Assembly: GCF_001747095.1 (NCBI RefSeq)
Contig: NZ_MDGP01000001.1
Span: 1,843,001 to 1,907,000, forward strand
Origin: Roseivirga sp. 4D4
GTDB taxonomy: Bacteria > Bacteroidota > Bacteroidia > Cytophagales > Cyclobacteriaceae
DNA length: 64,000 nt
Direction of reading: 5' to 3'
A program made the position numbers and the translations under genes. Each line of letters starts with the position of its first letter. Within the stretch, counting starts at the first letter, position 1. Shown here piece after piece: positions 41,702 through 49,874 of the stretch. The notes below the pieces were generated by a model that saw only the letters and a list, made by a program, of their open reading frames with translations, ran no database searches and had not been told where the DNA came from.

Positions 41702-42933
41702 TGTCCTCAACCCAAAAGGATAAAATACTAACACTAAACATTAACTCCTTTTCTAAAGAGGAGATTATGAACGCTGCTCTAAAGGCCGCTGTCGATTTGG
41801 ACCTTCCTATTGCAGTTTGGCGTATACCGCATCAATCGGAAATTCATTTGGTGATTAGCTCTAAAGCTCCAAGACAACTTGAACAAATAGATATAGAAGA
41901 CCTTGGAACTGGTTTTGTCATCGCACCTTTCCACCTTGGCCAATTACCTGCGCACTTCATTGATGCGGACTTCTCATTGTCATTTGACTTTGACGAGGTG
42001 GTCCAAATGCAAAAAACCCAGCAAGAGGAAAACTTAGAAAAAATTGAGCAACTGAAAGCCCGTATTGAGCAATTTCTCGATCAATCTATCAAAGCAAAAT
42101 CTTACCACGTCAAACCAAAGGACTCTTCAAGCTCTAATGATGACTATCATCAACTGATAGAGAAATCTGTCATGGCGATTAAACAGGGGGCTTTCGATAA
42201 AGTAGTCCCTGCCAGAACAAAAGAGATTGAACTTGAAGAAGACTTCCATGCTATTGACCTTCTTTTAGACTTGTGCGACAGTTATGCTAATGCCTTTGTT
42301 TCCTTTGTTTCGCTACCGCAAATAGGGACATGGATCGGTGCAACACCTGAGGTCTTAATAGAAAAGAAAAAAGACAGTTTTAAGACGATCGCTTTGGCAG
42401 GAACACAACGGTTCGATCCAATCATGCCAATCAGTGATACTAGCTGGACGCAGAAGGAAATTGAGGAGCAGGCTATGGTTAGTCGGTATATCATTAATTG
42501 TTTCAAAAAAATTAGACTGAGAGAGTTTGAAGAAGCAGGACCCAAAACCGTAAAGGCGGGCAACCTCTTGCACCTGAAAACCTCGTATAGCGTCAATACC
42601 AAAGAGACCAATTTTCCAGAGTTGGCCACTGTCATGCTCAAATTACTACATCCCACCTCAGCAGTAGCCGGAATGCCAAAAGAGGAAGCCATGGACTTTT
42701 TGAAAGAACATGAGGGAATAGATAGAGAATTCTTCAGTGGGTTCTTAGGGCCGGTAAATATAGATGGCCACACTAACTTGTTTGTGAACCTTCGTTGTAT
42801 GCAATTGCTCGAAAACAGGGCAAGACTCTATGCTGGTGCGGGAGTTACTTCTGACTCTCAGCCTGAAAAAGAGTACCAAGAGACTGAACTAAAGTTCAAA
42901 ACTCTACTTAACATTCTGAACAAGAAGGTTTGA
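41701..42933 (+). CDS. menF: Isochorismate synthase
   Basis: The enzyme converts chorismate to isochorismate, the first committed step of menaquinone synthesis. The 410-residue protein has the chorismate-binding fold in its C-terminal two thirds: Phe-Asp-Lys-Val-Val-Pro-Ala-Arg (the Lys is the likely general base), Gly-Ala-Thr-Pro-Glu-Val-Leu, His-Pro-Thr-Ser-Ala-Val-Ala-Gly, and the Phe-Ser-Gly-Phe-Leu-Gly-Pro end motif. The position between menI and menD excludes a siderophore or salicylate role. It overlaps menD by 4 bp. Confidence 0.94.
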   Translation: MSSTQKDKILTLNINSFSKEEIMNAALKAAVDLDLPIAVWRIPHQSEIHLVISSKAPRQLEQIDIEDLGTGFVIAPFHLGQLPAHFIDADFSLSFDFDEVVQMQKTQQEENLEKIEQLKARIEQFLDQSIKAKSYHVKPKDSSSSNDDYHQLIEKSVMAIKQGAFDKVVPARTKEIELEEDFHAIDLLLDLCDSYANAFVSFVSLPQIGTWIGATPEVLIEKKKDSFKTIALAGTQRFDPIMPISDTSWTQKEIEEQAMVSRYIINCFKKIRLREFEEAGPKTVKAGNLLHLKTSYSVNTKETNFPELATVMLKLLHPTSAVAGMPKEEAMDFLKEHEGIDREFFSGFLGPVNIDGHTNLFVNLRCMQLLENRARLYAGAGVTSDSQPEKEYQETELKFKTLLNILNKKV

Positions 42934-44609
42934 TCCTTGAACATATCAACGATATCGTTTCGGTTTGTGCTGGGCATGGTGTTCAAACTGCAATTATTTC
43001 ACCTGGCTCTAGATCAGCACCACTTACCCTTGCCTTTAACGCACACCCAGCTATAGAGGTCAAAATTATTGGTGATGAAAGATCTGCGGCCTTTATTGCT
43101 ACTGGGATTGCCCAACAACAGAAAAAGCCAGTTGTTTTAGTCTGTACCTCAGGCTCGGCTGTGCTCAACTATGCACCTGCCATTGCAGAAGCATATTATC
43201 AAGAAATTCCACTGATTGTCATCTCAGCAGATAGACCTCCAGAATGGGTTAATCAATACGATGGCCAAACCATTCAGCAATCAGGAATACTTGGCAAACA
43301 TGTAAAGGCAAGCTACGACTACCCCGTTGATGGAAATCACCCTGATGCTTTTTGGCATGGCAATCGAATTTCCAACGAAGCGCTGATTGCATCGATGTCT
43401 TTCCCCCAAGGACCTGTTCATATTAATGTTCCACTCCGCGAACCATTCTATCCATCTGACGGAGAGCATATCGAATTCCCTGAAACAAGGATCATAAGAC
43501 ATACTCAGGCTAATCTCGAATTATCGAAAGAGACTTTTGAGGCACTCAAATCCGAATGGGATCAGTATGAAAACAAAGTAATCGTCATAGGACAACATGA
43601 ACCAGATGAAGCGTTATCATCTGCCATGCAAGCCTTTGCCGAAGAAACCGGAACCGTTATCATCAACGAAATCATTGGCAACCAACATTTAATACCGGGT
43701 GCTGTTCAACACCAAGATGCCTTTCTTCAACCCACTGCTCAGAAGGCTCTAGAAGGTCTCAGTCCAGATTTAGTAATCACACTTGGCAAGTCGTTGATTT
43801 CTAAAAATTTGAAAGTCTACCTAAGAAACAAGTCCCCTAAGGCCCACTGGCATATTAGAAACTCAGATCGAATAAATGATGGATTCAAACACCTAACAAG
43901 GTGGATACAAGCCGATCCAGTGGTTTTCTTTCAAAATTTCAATCCAGGCAAGGACAATACTTCCTTCAATGAAAAATGGAAGTCTGCGGATGAAACTGCT
44001 AGTAATTCGATCTCCGACTTTCTTGCAACTTGTGATTTCGGAGAGTTAAAAGCCGTTTCTAAATGTATTGAAGCGCTCCCTGAGCATAGTCAACTGCATC
44101 TCGCAAACAGTATGGCTGTGCGCTATGCTAATTTCATCGGCCTTAAAAAGAACATTGAAGTATTCTCAAACAGAGGTACCAGCGGCATAGATGGCAGCAA
44201 CGGAACCGCAGTGGGTGCAGCGCTGAGTCAAGACAAACTAGTAACCCTAATTACGGGTGACATGGCTTTCTTCTACGATAGGAATGCATTTTGGCATGGA
44301 TATGACCTGTCAAAACTTAGAGTGATTGTATTAAATAATCATGGCGGAGGTATTTTCAGAATGATCAAAGGCCCTCAAGACCAGCCTGATTATGATAAGC
44401 TGTTTGAGACACATCAACCATTAACTGCTGAGAACACCGCCAAGGATTACAATTTTGATTATAAGGCTTGTTCGGACTTAGAAAGCCTAAATACGGCTTT
44501 GGAAAGTTTCTTTCAGCCGGTTGGTAGGCCGAGACTCATAGAGGTCTTCTCTGAGAGCAAGAAGAACACAGAGATCTTTAATGAGTTCAAAAAATTGTTT
44601 GCCCTTTAA
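42930..44609 (+). CDS. menD: 2-succinyl-5-enolpyruvyl-6-hydroxy-3-cyclohexene-1-carboxylate synthase
   Basis: MenD is a thiamine-diphosphate enzyme that joins isochorismate and 2-oxoglutarate. The TTG start overlaps the menF stop (TTGA), which implies coupled translation. The 559-residue protein has the N-terminal Ile-Ser-Pro-Gly-Ser-Arg-Ser-Ala-Pro-Leu-Thr motif, the catalytic Glu in Gly-Asp-Glu-Arg-Ser-Ala, Ser-Ala-Asp-Arg-Pro-Pro, Asn-Arg-Gly-x-Ser-Gly-Ile-Asp-Gly, and the ThDP motif Gly-Asp-Met-Ala-Phe ending in Asn-Asn-His-Gly-Gly-Gly-Ile-Phe. Length is normal. Confidence 0.95.
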   Translation: MILEHINDIVSVCAGHGVQTAIISPGSRSAPLTLAFNAHPAIEVKIIGDERSAAFIATGIAQQQKKPVVLVCTSGSAVLNYAPAIAEAYYQEIPLIVISADRPPEWVNQYDGQTIQQSGILGKHVKASYDYPVDGNHPDAFWHGNRISNEALIASMSFPQGPVHINVPLREPFYPSDGEHIEFPETRIIRHTQANLELSKETFEALKSEWDQYENKVIVIGQHEPDEALSSAMQAFAEETGTVIINEIIGNQHLIPGAVQHQDAFLQPTAQKALEGLSPDLVITLGKSLISKNLKVYLRNKSPKAHWHIRNSDRINDGFKHLTRWIQADPVVFFQNFNPGKDNTSFNEKWKSADETASNSISDFLATCDFGELKAVSKCIEALPEHSQLHLANSMAVRYANFIGLKKNIEVFSNRGTSGIDGSNGTAVGAALSQDKLVTLITGDMAFFYDRNAFWHGYDLSKLRVIVLNNHGGGIFRMIKGPQDQPDYDKLFETHQPLTAENTAKDYNFDYKACSDLESLNTALESFFQPVGRPRLIEVFSESKKNTEIFNEFKKLFAL

Positions 44610-45742
44610 TTCCCTTTTTTCGGACGATAGTCCAAAGGAATCATCTCGGCTATTTTCTCAAATCCCCAATAACCAGCTGAATAAAAGGACACCGGATTGT
44701 AAACGTAACCGTTCGGTTCAAATTCGATGGCCTCATGACCTTCCATAATCGATATCCAAGACTGTTGGGGCTTTTTCTTATTTAACTTACCAACTGATGC
44801 ATGCCCTATATTGCGCCTGCTTTGAATTTCTTGATATTCCTTAGACTCGAATTCTTTGTCATAAGTAACGTAAAGAAGGTTGTCGAATGGAAGCGCTTTT
44901 GAGATGTCTGTCGTGCCGCTTTTTAGAAACTGATAAACATTGGCATCCTTTGGGTCAATCACTCTTCCTAATCCTGTTACATCCTTCGCTACTTGTACAT
45001 AAAAGCCATCCTCTTCAAGCTTATTTTCGTATAACGATCGGAAAAAGTGGATTGTCGAACCTTCATAGGCCTTTTGGCGATTAGCCTCCCACCTTTTCAT
45101 CCTTCTGTCGCTCCTTGACTTGAGCTCTTCGTAGACGGTATAACCATAGTAACTACTCATGTTGGCTTTATAGTCTACCACAAACTGTTCTAAATAGTAT
45201 TGGATTTTGTAGCCAAGCGCCTTATTCTCAATGATAATGGGTTCAGCAGAAAAAGCTTCCAAGACTACATTTTCTTCGTCATAGATGAAGTCTATCACTT
45301 CCTCGTTCAATATTTTGCATTGTCGTGCATTGGCCGACTCGCCTAAGAAGATAAGTCTGAATTCACGCATGTGTTCCTGCCACCTCGCATCTTTCCGAGC
45401 TGTCACTACCACACTACCCAGATTTTTGGCGCCTGACTTAATTAAAACATCATAAGTAATCTCCTCCTGGTCCCCAAGTTTCAACTGTGCGGCAAATGTC
45501 TGATAACCCACAAATTTCACTATTAAATCGTAGGTCCCTGGATCTGAAACCGTCAAACGATACTGCCCCTCCTCATTCGTAACAGTACCATAGGTTGTTT
45601 CAGCAAAAAAGACAGTAGCGAAAGGCATAACCTCTCCTGTTGCAGCATCTTTTACCGTTCCCCTTACCGTATAACGATCTTGTGCCAAACTTTCAAAACT
45701 TACCAATAAGACAGTTAGTAATATGTATAGTTTTAATCTCAT
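44606..45742 (-). CDS. Secreted protein with carboxypeptidase-like regulatory domain
   Basis: The 378-residue protein has a signal peptide of about 20 residues ending Leu-Ala-Gln. A carboxypeptidase D regulatory-like/CNA-B beta-sandwich follows (about 23-105: Thr-Val-Arg-Gly-Thr-Val-Lys-Asp, Thr-Asn-Glu-Glu-Gly-Gln-Tyr, Val-Gly-Tyr-Gln). The remaining 270 residues are a mixed region without a motif I know. The N-domain is also used in TonB-dependent receptors, but no plug or barrel follows. The gene lies on the opposite strand between menD and menE and overlaps menD by 4 bp. Confidence 0.75.
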   Translation of the reverse strand: MRLKLYILLTVLLVSFESLAQDRYTVRGTVKDAATGEVMPFATVFFAETTYGTVTNEEGQYRLTVSDPGTYDLIVKFVGYQTFAAQLKLGDQEEITYDVLIKSGAKNLGSVVVTARKDARWQEHMREFRLIFLGESANARQCKILNEEVIDFIYDEENVVLEAFSAEPIIIENKALGYKIQYYLEQFVVDYKANMSSYYGYTVYEELKSRSDRRMKRWEANRQKAYEGSTIHFFRSLYENKLEEDGFYVQVAKDVTGLGRVIDPKDANVYQFLKSGTTDISKALPFDNLLYVTYDKEFESKEYQEIQSRRNIGHASVGKLNKKKPQQSWISIMEGHEAIEFEPNGYVYNPVSFYSAGYWGFEKIAEMIPLDYRPKKGN

Positions 45743-45764
45743 TTCAATTCGTTAAACTTGGGCC

Positions 45765-46841
45765 GTGGAATGTACCATTTCTATCCATAACCACTCATAT
45801 TCTTTAACTCAATTTTCGCAATTGGGTTTAGGGAAAAATGATCATTGGGCGCTTTCAGCACAAATTTTTATTAGGCAATGGCTTAACAATCAAAAGACTT
45901 TTTCAATCACCACGTCTGGTTCTACTGGAAGTCCCAAAAAGATAAACATTACCAGAGAGCAAATGATCGCCAGTGCCTTAGCGACCATTAAAACGCTCGA
46001 TCTTTCTGAAGGAACACAGGCATTAGTTTGCATTAACACATCTTTCATTGGTGGGCAGATGATGTTGGTCCGTGGTATCATCGGCAATTGGCAATTGGAA
46101 TTGATCGAACCCTCTATGGAGGTAAACTCCTTTTCGCCTGATGAGGCCTATGATTTCGCTGCCTTAGTACCGCTGCAGGTTAGCGCATTGGTTAAAACCG
46201 AACATGGTAAAAACTACCTTAATCGAATCAAAAAAATCATCATTGGAGGAGCTCCGGTTTCGAAAGATCTGACAGATAAACTTCAACAACTCGACTGTGA
46301 ATGCTTTCATACTTACGGCATGACTGAGACTGTCTCTCATGTTGGTTTGAAAGCATTGAATGGACCTAATCGGTCAGAATGGTTTAGCATTGTCGGGGAT
46401 ACTAAAGTCAGAACTAACGAGCAAGGTTGTTTGGAAATCAAGGGAGCGGTCACCCAAAACAGATGGATTACCACAAATGACTTGGTGGAGCTCAAAGGAG
46501 GCAAATTCAAATGGCTGGGTAGAGCTGATTTGGTAGTCAATAGTGGTGGCGTTAAAATCCTAATTGAAAGCGCGGAAGAGTTGATTAAAGGACAATTACC
46601 TCAGGAATTATCGGGTACTATTGCTTTGTGGAAAGAAGAACATCAAGATCTTGGAGAAAGCCTGATCGGCATGACGAATGATAAGCAGACTCTAGAATAC
46701 ATACACAAACACAATGACGCTATAAAACAGGCTTTACCCAAATACCATCTCCCCAAAACCTGGCGATTGATACCTTCATTCCAGTTTACCCCAAGCGGAA
46801 AAATTGATCGCGCTTCTTCTTTGGCAGCTTCAAAAGCCTAG
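45765..46841 (+). CDS. menE: o-succinylbenzoate-CoA ligase (short form)
   Basis: MenE activates o-succinylbenzoate with ATP and CoA. The 358-residue protein starts at GTG. It holds the AMP-binding P-loop Thr-Thr-Ser-Gly-Ser-Thr-Gly-Ser-Pro-Lys-Lys near residue 45, Thr-Tyr-Gly-Met-Thr-Glu-Thr near 185, Thr-Asn-Asp-Leu-Val in place of the usual TGD, and the catalytic Lys in Pro-Ser-Gly-Lys-Ile-Asp-Arg at the C-terminus. It lacks the roughly 100 N-terminal residues present in many homologues; this short form is usual for Bacteroidota to my knowledge. The men context fixes the substrate. Confidence 0.88.
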   Translation: MECTISIHNHSYSLTQFSQLGLGKNDHWALSAQIFIRQWLNNQKTFSITTSGSTGSPKKINITREQMIASALATIKTLDLSEGTQALVCINTSFIGGQMMLVRGIIGNWQLELIEPSMEVNSFSPDEAYDFAALVPLQVSALVKTEHGKNYLNRIKKIIIGGAPVSKDLTDKLQQLDCECFHTYGMTETVSHVGLKALNGPNRSEWFSIVGDTKVRTNEQGCLEIKGAVTQNRWITTNDLVELKGGKFKWLGRADLVVNSGGVKILIESAEELIKGQLPQELSGTIALWKEEHQDLGESLIGMTNDKQTLEYIHKHNDAIKQALPKYHLPKTWRLIPSFQFTPSGKIDRASSLAASKA

Positions 46842-46928
46842 AAACCAGTCAACTGCAAGACATTCATAGCAATCCATCATATCATTTCTCCTGAAGATTG
46901 ATTAAATTAATGAAGCAATCAACCTTCT

Positions 46929-48176
46929 ATGAAAAAGCTCATTCTACTTTGCTTTTCATTTTTGTGCCTTACCCAAACAGGTATAGGTCAGGAATTATAT
47001 AGAGAAGGATTTATTCTCACCAGTCCATTTGACACCACCCGCGGGCAGATTAAGTATTATAGTTATAACAAGGCGGCCATTCAATGTGTGTTTAGAAATG
47101 GTGATACAGGAGAAGAGAAGGTTTATCAACCTGAAGACATTTATGGATATGGTATAGAAGACAAGCTTTTATTTAACTCCAAGCAGATCGATAACAAGCA
47201 GGCCGTTTTCCTGGAAGTAATTTATGAGGGCACAATGCGTCTCTATGGCTATCGCGATCGGTTCAGAAGAAACTACTTCTATTTGGAAAACACCACTACC
47301 GGAGATTTCGAAGCACTCACAGAAAAAGTAATTGGAGACAAACTCCGCAATCGGGTTTTCAAACCTTATTTAGATGTGTTGAAACTCATGCTTGACAAGA
47401 GCGACCTGATACTAGACAGGATAGAAAAAACAGCCCTGACCCATAAGTCACTCACCAACCTTTTAGTAGAATACGATAAACGTTACGCCAACTTTAAGGG
47501 CAAAGTGTTACTAGGCTCTAAAGAGCAATGGCCACCAACTACTGGCTTCTATTTGATTCAAGGTAATGCACAGCAAAAACTTGGCGACTACTCGGGTACC
47601 GGGAACTCTTATCTGGCCGGAGTAGGAGTCAAATTCCAAAAGGAGATATCCAGAGGGACTAAGAGGCTGTATCTCGACTTGGATCTCAGCTTGTCATACG
47701 AATCCTTTAGCCAGACATATAAGAGAACGGAAGAGGTGACTGATCAATCCATTGTGACGAATGGGCTGAACTTTGCATTCATTTCTACGAATACTGACAT
47801 TCGGGGAGATGTAGATCACGAAACAACTGTAGACTTAAGGCGACTTAATTTGGGAATGCCCATAAACATCAAATATGTATTTCCTGGCAAGAAGTGGCTT
47901 TTTACTATCAATAGTGGTATTAACCCGCAACATGCTTTAACGAAGAGTGGTCAGATACATGGAGTGCTCCGTCAAAATGAGAGCGTACTGATAGACATTA
48001 CAAGTCAAGAGGATACCGAGCGATTCAGAATGGCCGTAAATGTCGGTTTTGGTATTCAGTTGAAAACCCAAAGGACTTACTTCCTAGATTTTCAGCATTC
48101 TCCCTCGTGGTTTAATCAAGGTATTCTGAAATACAAGTACAGCTTTGTACGAATTGGCCTGCTGTTAGACAAATAG
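46929..48176 (+). CDS. Secreted protein, probable outer-membrane barrel, unknown function
   Basis: The 415-residue protein has a signal peptide of about 20 residues ending Gly-Gln. Residues 25-120 form a beta-rich domain (Gly-Gln-Ile-Lys-Tyr-Tyr-Ser, then Val-Tyr-Gln-Pro-Glu-Asp-Ile-Tyr-Gly-Tyr-Gly) that resembles the N-terminal part of many Bacteroidota 'outer membrane beta-barrel' proteins. A helical linker (about 125-185) leads to amphipathic strands ending Val-Arg-Ile-Gly-Leu-Leu-Leu. I do not recognise the exact family. It ends next to the convergent S24 regulator gene. Confidence 0.65.
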   Translation: MKKLILLCFSFLCLTQTGIGQELYREGFILTSPFDTTRGQIKYYSYNKAAIQCVFRNGDTGEEKVYQPEDIYGYGIEDKLLFNSKQIDNKQAVFLEVIYEGTMRLYGYRDRFRRNYFYLENTTTGDFEALTEKVIGDKLRNRVFKPYLDVLKLMLDKSDLILDRIEKTALTHKSLTNLLVEYDKRYANFKGKVLLGSKEQWPPTTGFYLIQGNAQQKLGDYSGTGNSYLAGVGVKFQKEISRGTKRLYLDLDLSLSYESFSQTYKRTEEVTDQSIVTNGLNFAFISTNTDIRGDVDHETTVDLRRLNLGMPINIKYVFPGKKWLFTINSGINPQHALTKSGQIHGVLRQNESVLIDITSQEDTERFRMAVNVGFGIQLKTQRTYFLDFQHSPSWFNQGILKYKYSFVRIGLLLDK

Positions 48177-48185
48177 GAACAGCAT

Positions 48186-48968
48186 CTAGTTTTTCAGTTT
48201 AATAATCTCTTTCTGCAGCTCCAGCACGATATTTTTAAGATCATCGAAATTCAGGTCATCTTCGGTAGACTCAGGAATATCCATGCTAATAAATGCCTTT
48301 GCCTCCCAAATCTCGATAACGTCCGAAGCATCAATTCTATATGGAGAGTAGGCTTTGTTGTCCGATACGAGAAACAATTGTCCGTGCTCTTGCGTGTAGT
48401 CAAACACTCTTTTATAGACAATCCCCTCCTCTTTGGATAGAACAATGTAGCACTTACCATTTCTAATATTTGACAAACCATCCATATACTCACCAATCAC
48501 GACAGTTCCTGGCTTTATTGGCAACATAGAATCTCCAGTAATTTCAAAAGCCCTGTATGTGGCATTACGAGGCAAGTTCGGCAACTGAAACTTAGGCATC
48601 TCCTCTAAATAATGAGGATCAGCATAACCATTCAGATAACCAGCTGAAGCCTTTTGAGGGATTAGATCGATATATTCCTTATCGTCTTGATCAACCGTAA
48701 TAGAGAGCACTTTCATATTACCATCTGCCTCATTTAAGGCCTCAATGACTTTCAAATCCATTCTGGTTAGGTCCTTGGTCAGTAGATTATCTACAGAAAC
48801 GCGAAACACCTTGGACATATTCAAAAGGTTGTTGAGCCTTGGGTCGGCTCGGCCCTCTTCATAGGCACCGACTAGCGATCGCTTAATACCTATTCGATCC
48901 GCGAAGTCACCCTGCGTCCATTGATGTTGCTTTCTCAAATGCTTAATATTGCCTGAAATGGTGCTCAT
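48186..48968 (-). CDS. XRE-family regulator with S24 (LexA/CI-like) peptidase domain
   Basis: The 260-residue protein has an XRE helix-turn-helix at residues 5-62 (Trp-Thr-Gln-Gly-Asp-Phe-Ala, Tyr-Glu-Glu-Gly-Arg-Ala), a linker, and an S24 domain at about 105-230. The Ala109-Gly110 self-cleavage site, Ser147 (Gly-Asp-Ser-Met) and Lys186 are all present, so self-cleavage should be possible. A C-terminal helix is probably coiled. No phage genes surround it, so it is likely a host stress or metabolic regulator. A phased repeat array upstream suggests autoregulation and control of the divergent gene. Confidence 0.88.
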   Translation of the reverse strand: MSTISGNIKHLRKQHQWTQGDFADRIGIKRSLVGAYEEGRADPRLNNLLNMSKVFRVSVDNLLTKDLTRMDLKVIEALNEADGNMKVLSITVDQDDKEYIDLIPQKASAGYLNGYADPHYLEEMPKFQLPNLPRNATYRAFEITGDSMLPIKPGTVVIGEYMDGLSNIRNGKCYIVLSKEEGIVYKRVFDYTQEHGQLFLVSDNKAYSPYRIDASDVIEIWEAKAFISMDIPESTEDDLNFDDLKNIVLELQKEIIKLKN

Positions 48969-48993
48969 AGCTTATCAGTTTGCCTAAAGATAG

Positions 48994-49037
48994 TAATATT
49001 CACTAATATTTTTAGTTAGGTGTCAATATTTTTAGTT
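48994..49037. promoter_or_regulatory. Phased direct-repeat operator array between S24 regulator and divergent gene
   Basis: The heptamer TAATATT/CAATATT starts at 48994, 49004 and 49024, always on a 10-bp phase. The longer unit AATATTTTTAGTT is repeated exactly 20 bp apart (49005-49017 and 49025-49037). The array ends at the -7 element of the plus-strand gene. Confidence 0.55.
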
Positions 49038-49045
49038 TAATTTTG
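49038..49045 (+). promoter_or_regulatory. -7 promoter element for the 49086 gene
   Basis: TAATTTTG directly follows the last repeat of the array, 40 bp before the ATG. No TTG -33 element is present, which may mean activator dependence. Confidence 0.45.
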
Positions 49046-49085
49046 GCATGTAATTGGCTAGAAAAGAGGTGCCAACACTTCAATC

Positions 49086-49763
49086 ATGAGAACAACACTT
49101 TTAATCATCGGTCTATTTATTACTTCTCTGCTTTCGGCACAGAACAACTCTACTATTGGATTTCATCTCCATGGATTTCTTCCTACCGGAGAGCTTAAAA
49201 AAGATGCTTCGGAAATTTGGGGAGGTGGCTTCGGAATGGAAGCAGCATTCCAAATCAATGAGTCACCTGTTTATCTCGGTGGTCTAATCGACTTTACCAG
49301 ATATGGCTCTAGGGTAAGGAAAGGTTTTCACAATGCCGATCTGCCAGACGTTCGTTACAGGCACCATAATGAAATGGGACGTTTGCTCTCAGTAGTTAGA
49401 TTCAAACCCGAGACGAAGACGCGACTGCTCCCCTATGGCGACTTCAATTTTGGTTTTGGCTATGTGTATACCCGAGCCAGGGTATTCGATCGAGAATTTG
49501 ATGAAGTGGTAGATGAGTTTTTCGAATTAGACGACTTCATTTTTACTTATGGCTTCGGTGGTGGTATAGAATACATCATTGACGAATCGATTAGCATTGA
49601 CTTCCATTTTAGGAATACATATAGTACCCGTGGTGATTACCTAACACCCAAAACGATCCAGTATGATCCCGATATCGAGAACTATCAACTCGATATTCAA
49701 CGCTCCAGATTTAACTCTATCACCTTTGGATTTGGAATCAAATTGCTTCTACGCGAAATGTAG
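49086..49763 (+). CDS. Small outer-membrane beta-barrel protein, unknown function
   Basis: The 225-residue protein has a signal peptide (about 1-18, Ser-Ala-Gln). The mature part has alternating strands rich in Gly and aromatic residues, for example Gly-Gly-Gly-Phe-Gly-Met and Phe-Gly-Phe-Gly-Tyr-Val-Tyr, and a final Phe-Gly-Phe-Gly-Ile-Lys-Leu strand, typical of 8-stranded outer-membrane barrels. The repeat array and -7 element upstream make it a likely target of the adjacent S24 regulator. Function is unknown. Confidence 0.7.
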   Translation: MRTTLLIIGLFITSLLSAQNNSTIGFHLHGFLPTGELKKDASEIWGGGFGMEAAFQINESPVYLGGLIDFTRYGSRVRKGFHNADLPDVRYRHHNEMGRLLSVVRFKPETKTRLLPYGDFNFGFGYVYTRARVFDREFDEVVDEFFELDDFIFTYGFGGGIEYIIDESISIDFHFRNTYSTRGDYLTPKTIQYDPDIENYQLDIQRSRFNSITFGFGIKLLLREM

Positions 49764-49874
49764 ACCGGTTCTACAGCCATTCATAACAACATACTCGCGC
49801 TCTTAGAATTTGGATTTTTGCATTCATTTTCTTGGTATACTTTGAAGGTTATATCAATCAAAACCAAGAATCTA

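Noticed and set aside
48186..48968. Prophage or mobile element around the CI/LexA-like regulator
   Set aside because: No integrase, portal, tail, att repeats or other phage genes lie nearby; the neighbours are envelope and menaquinone genes.
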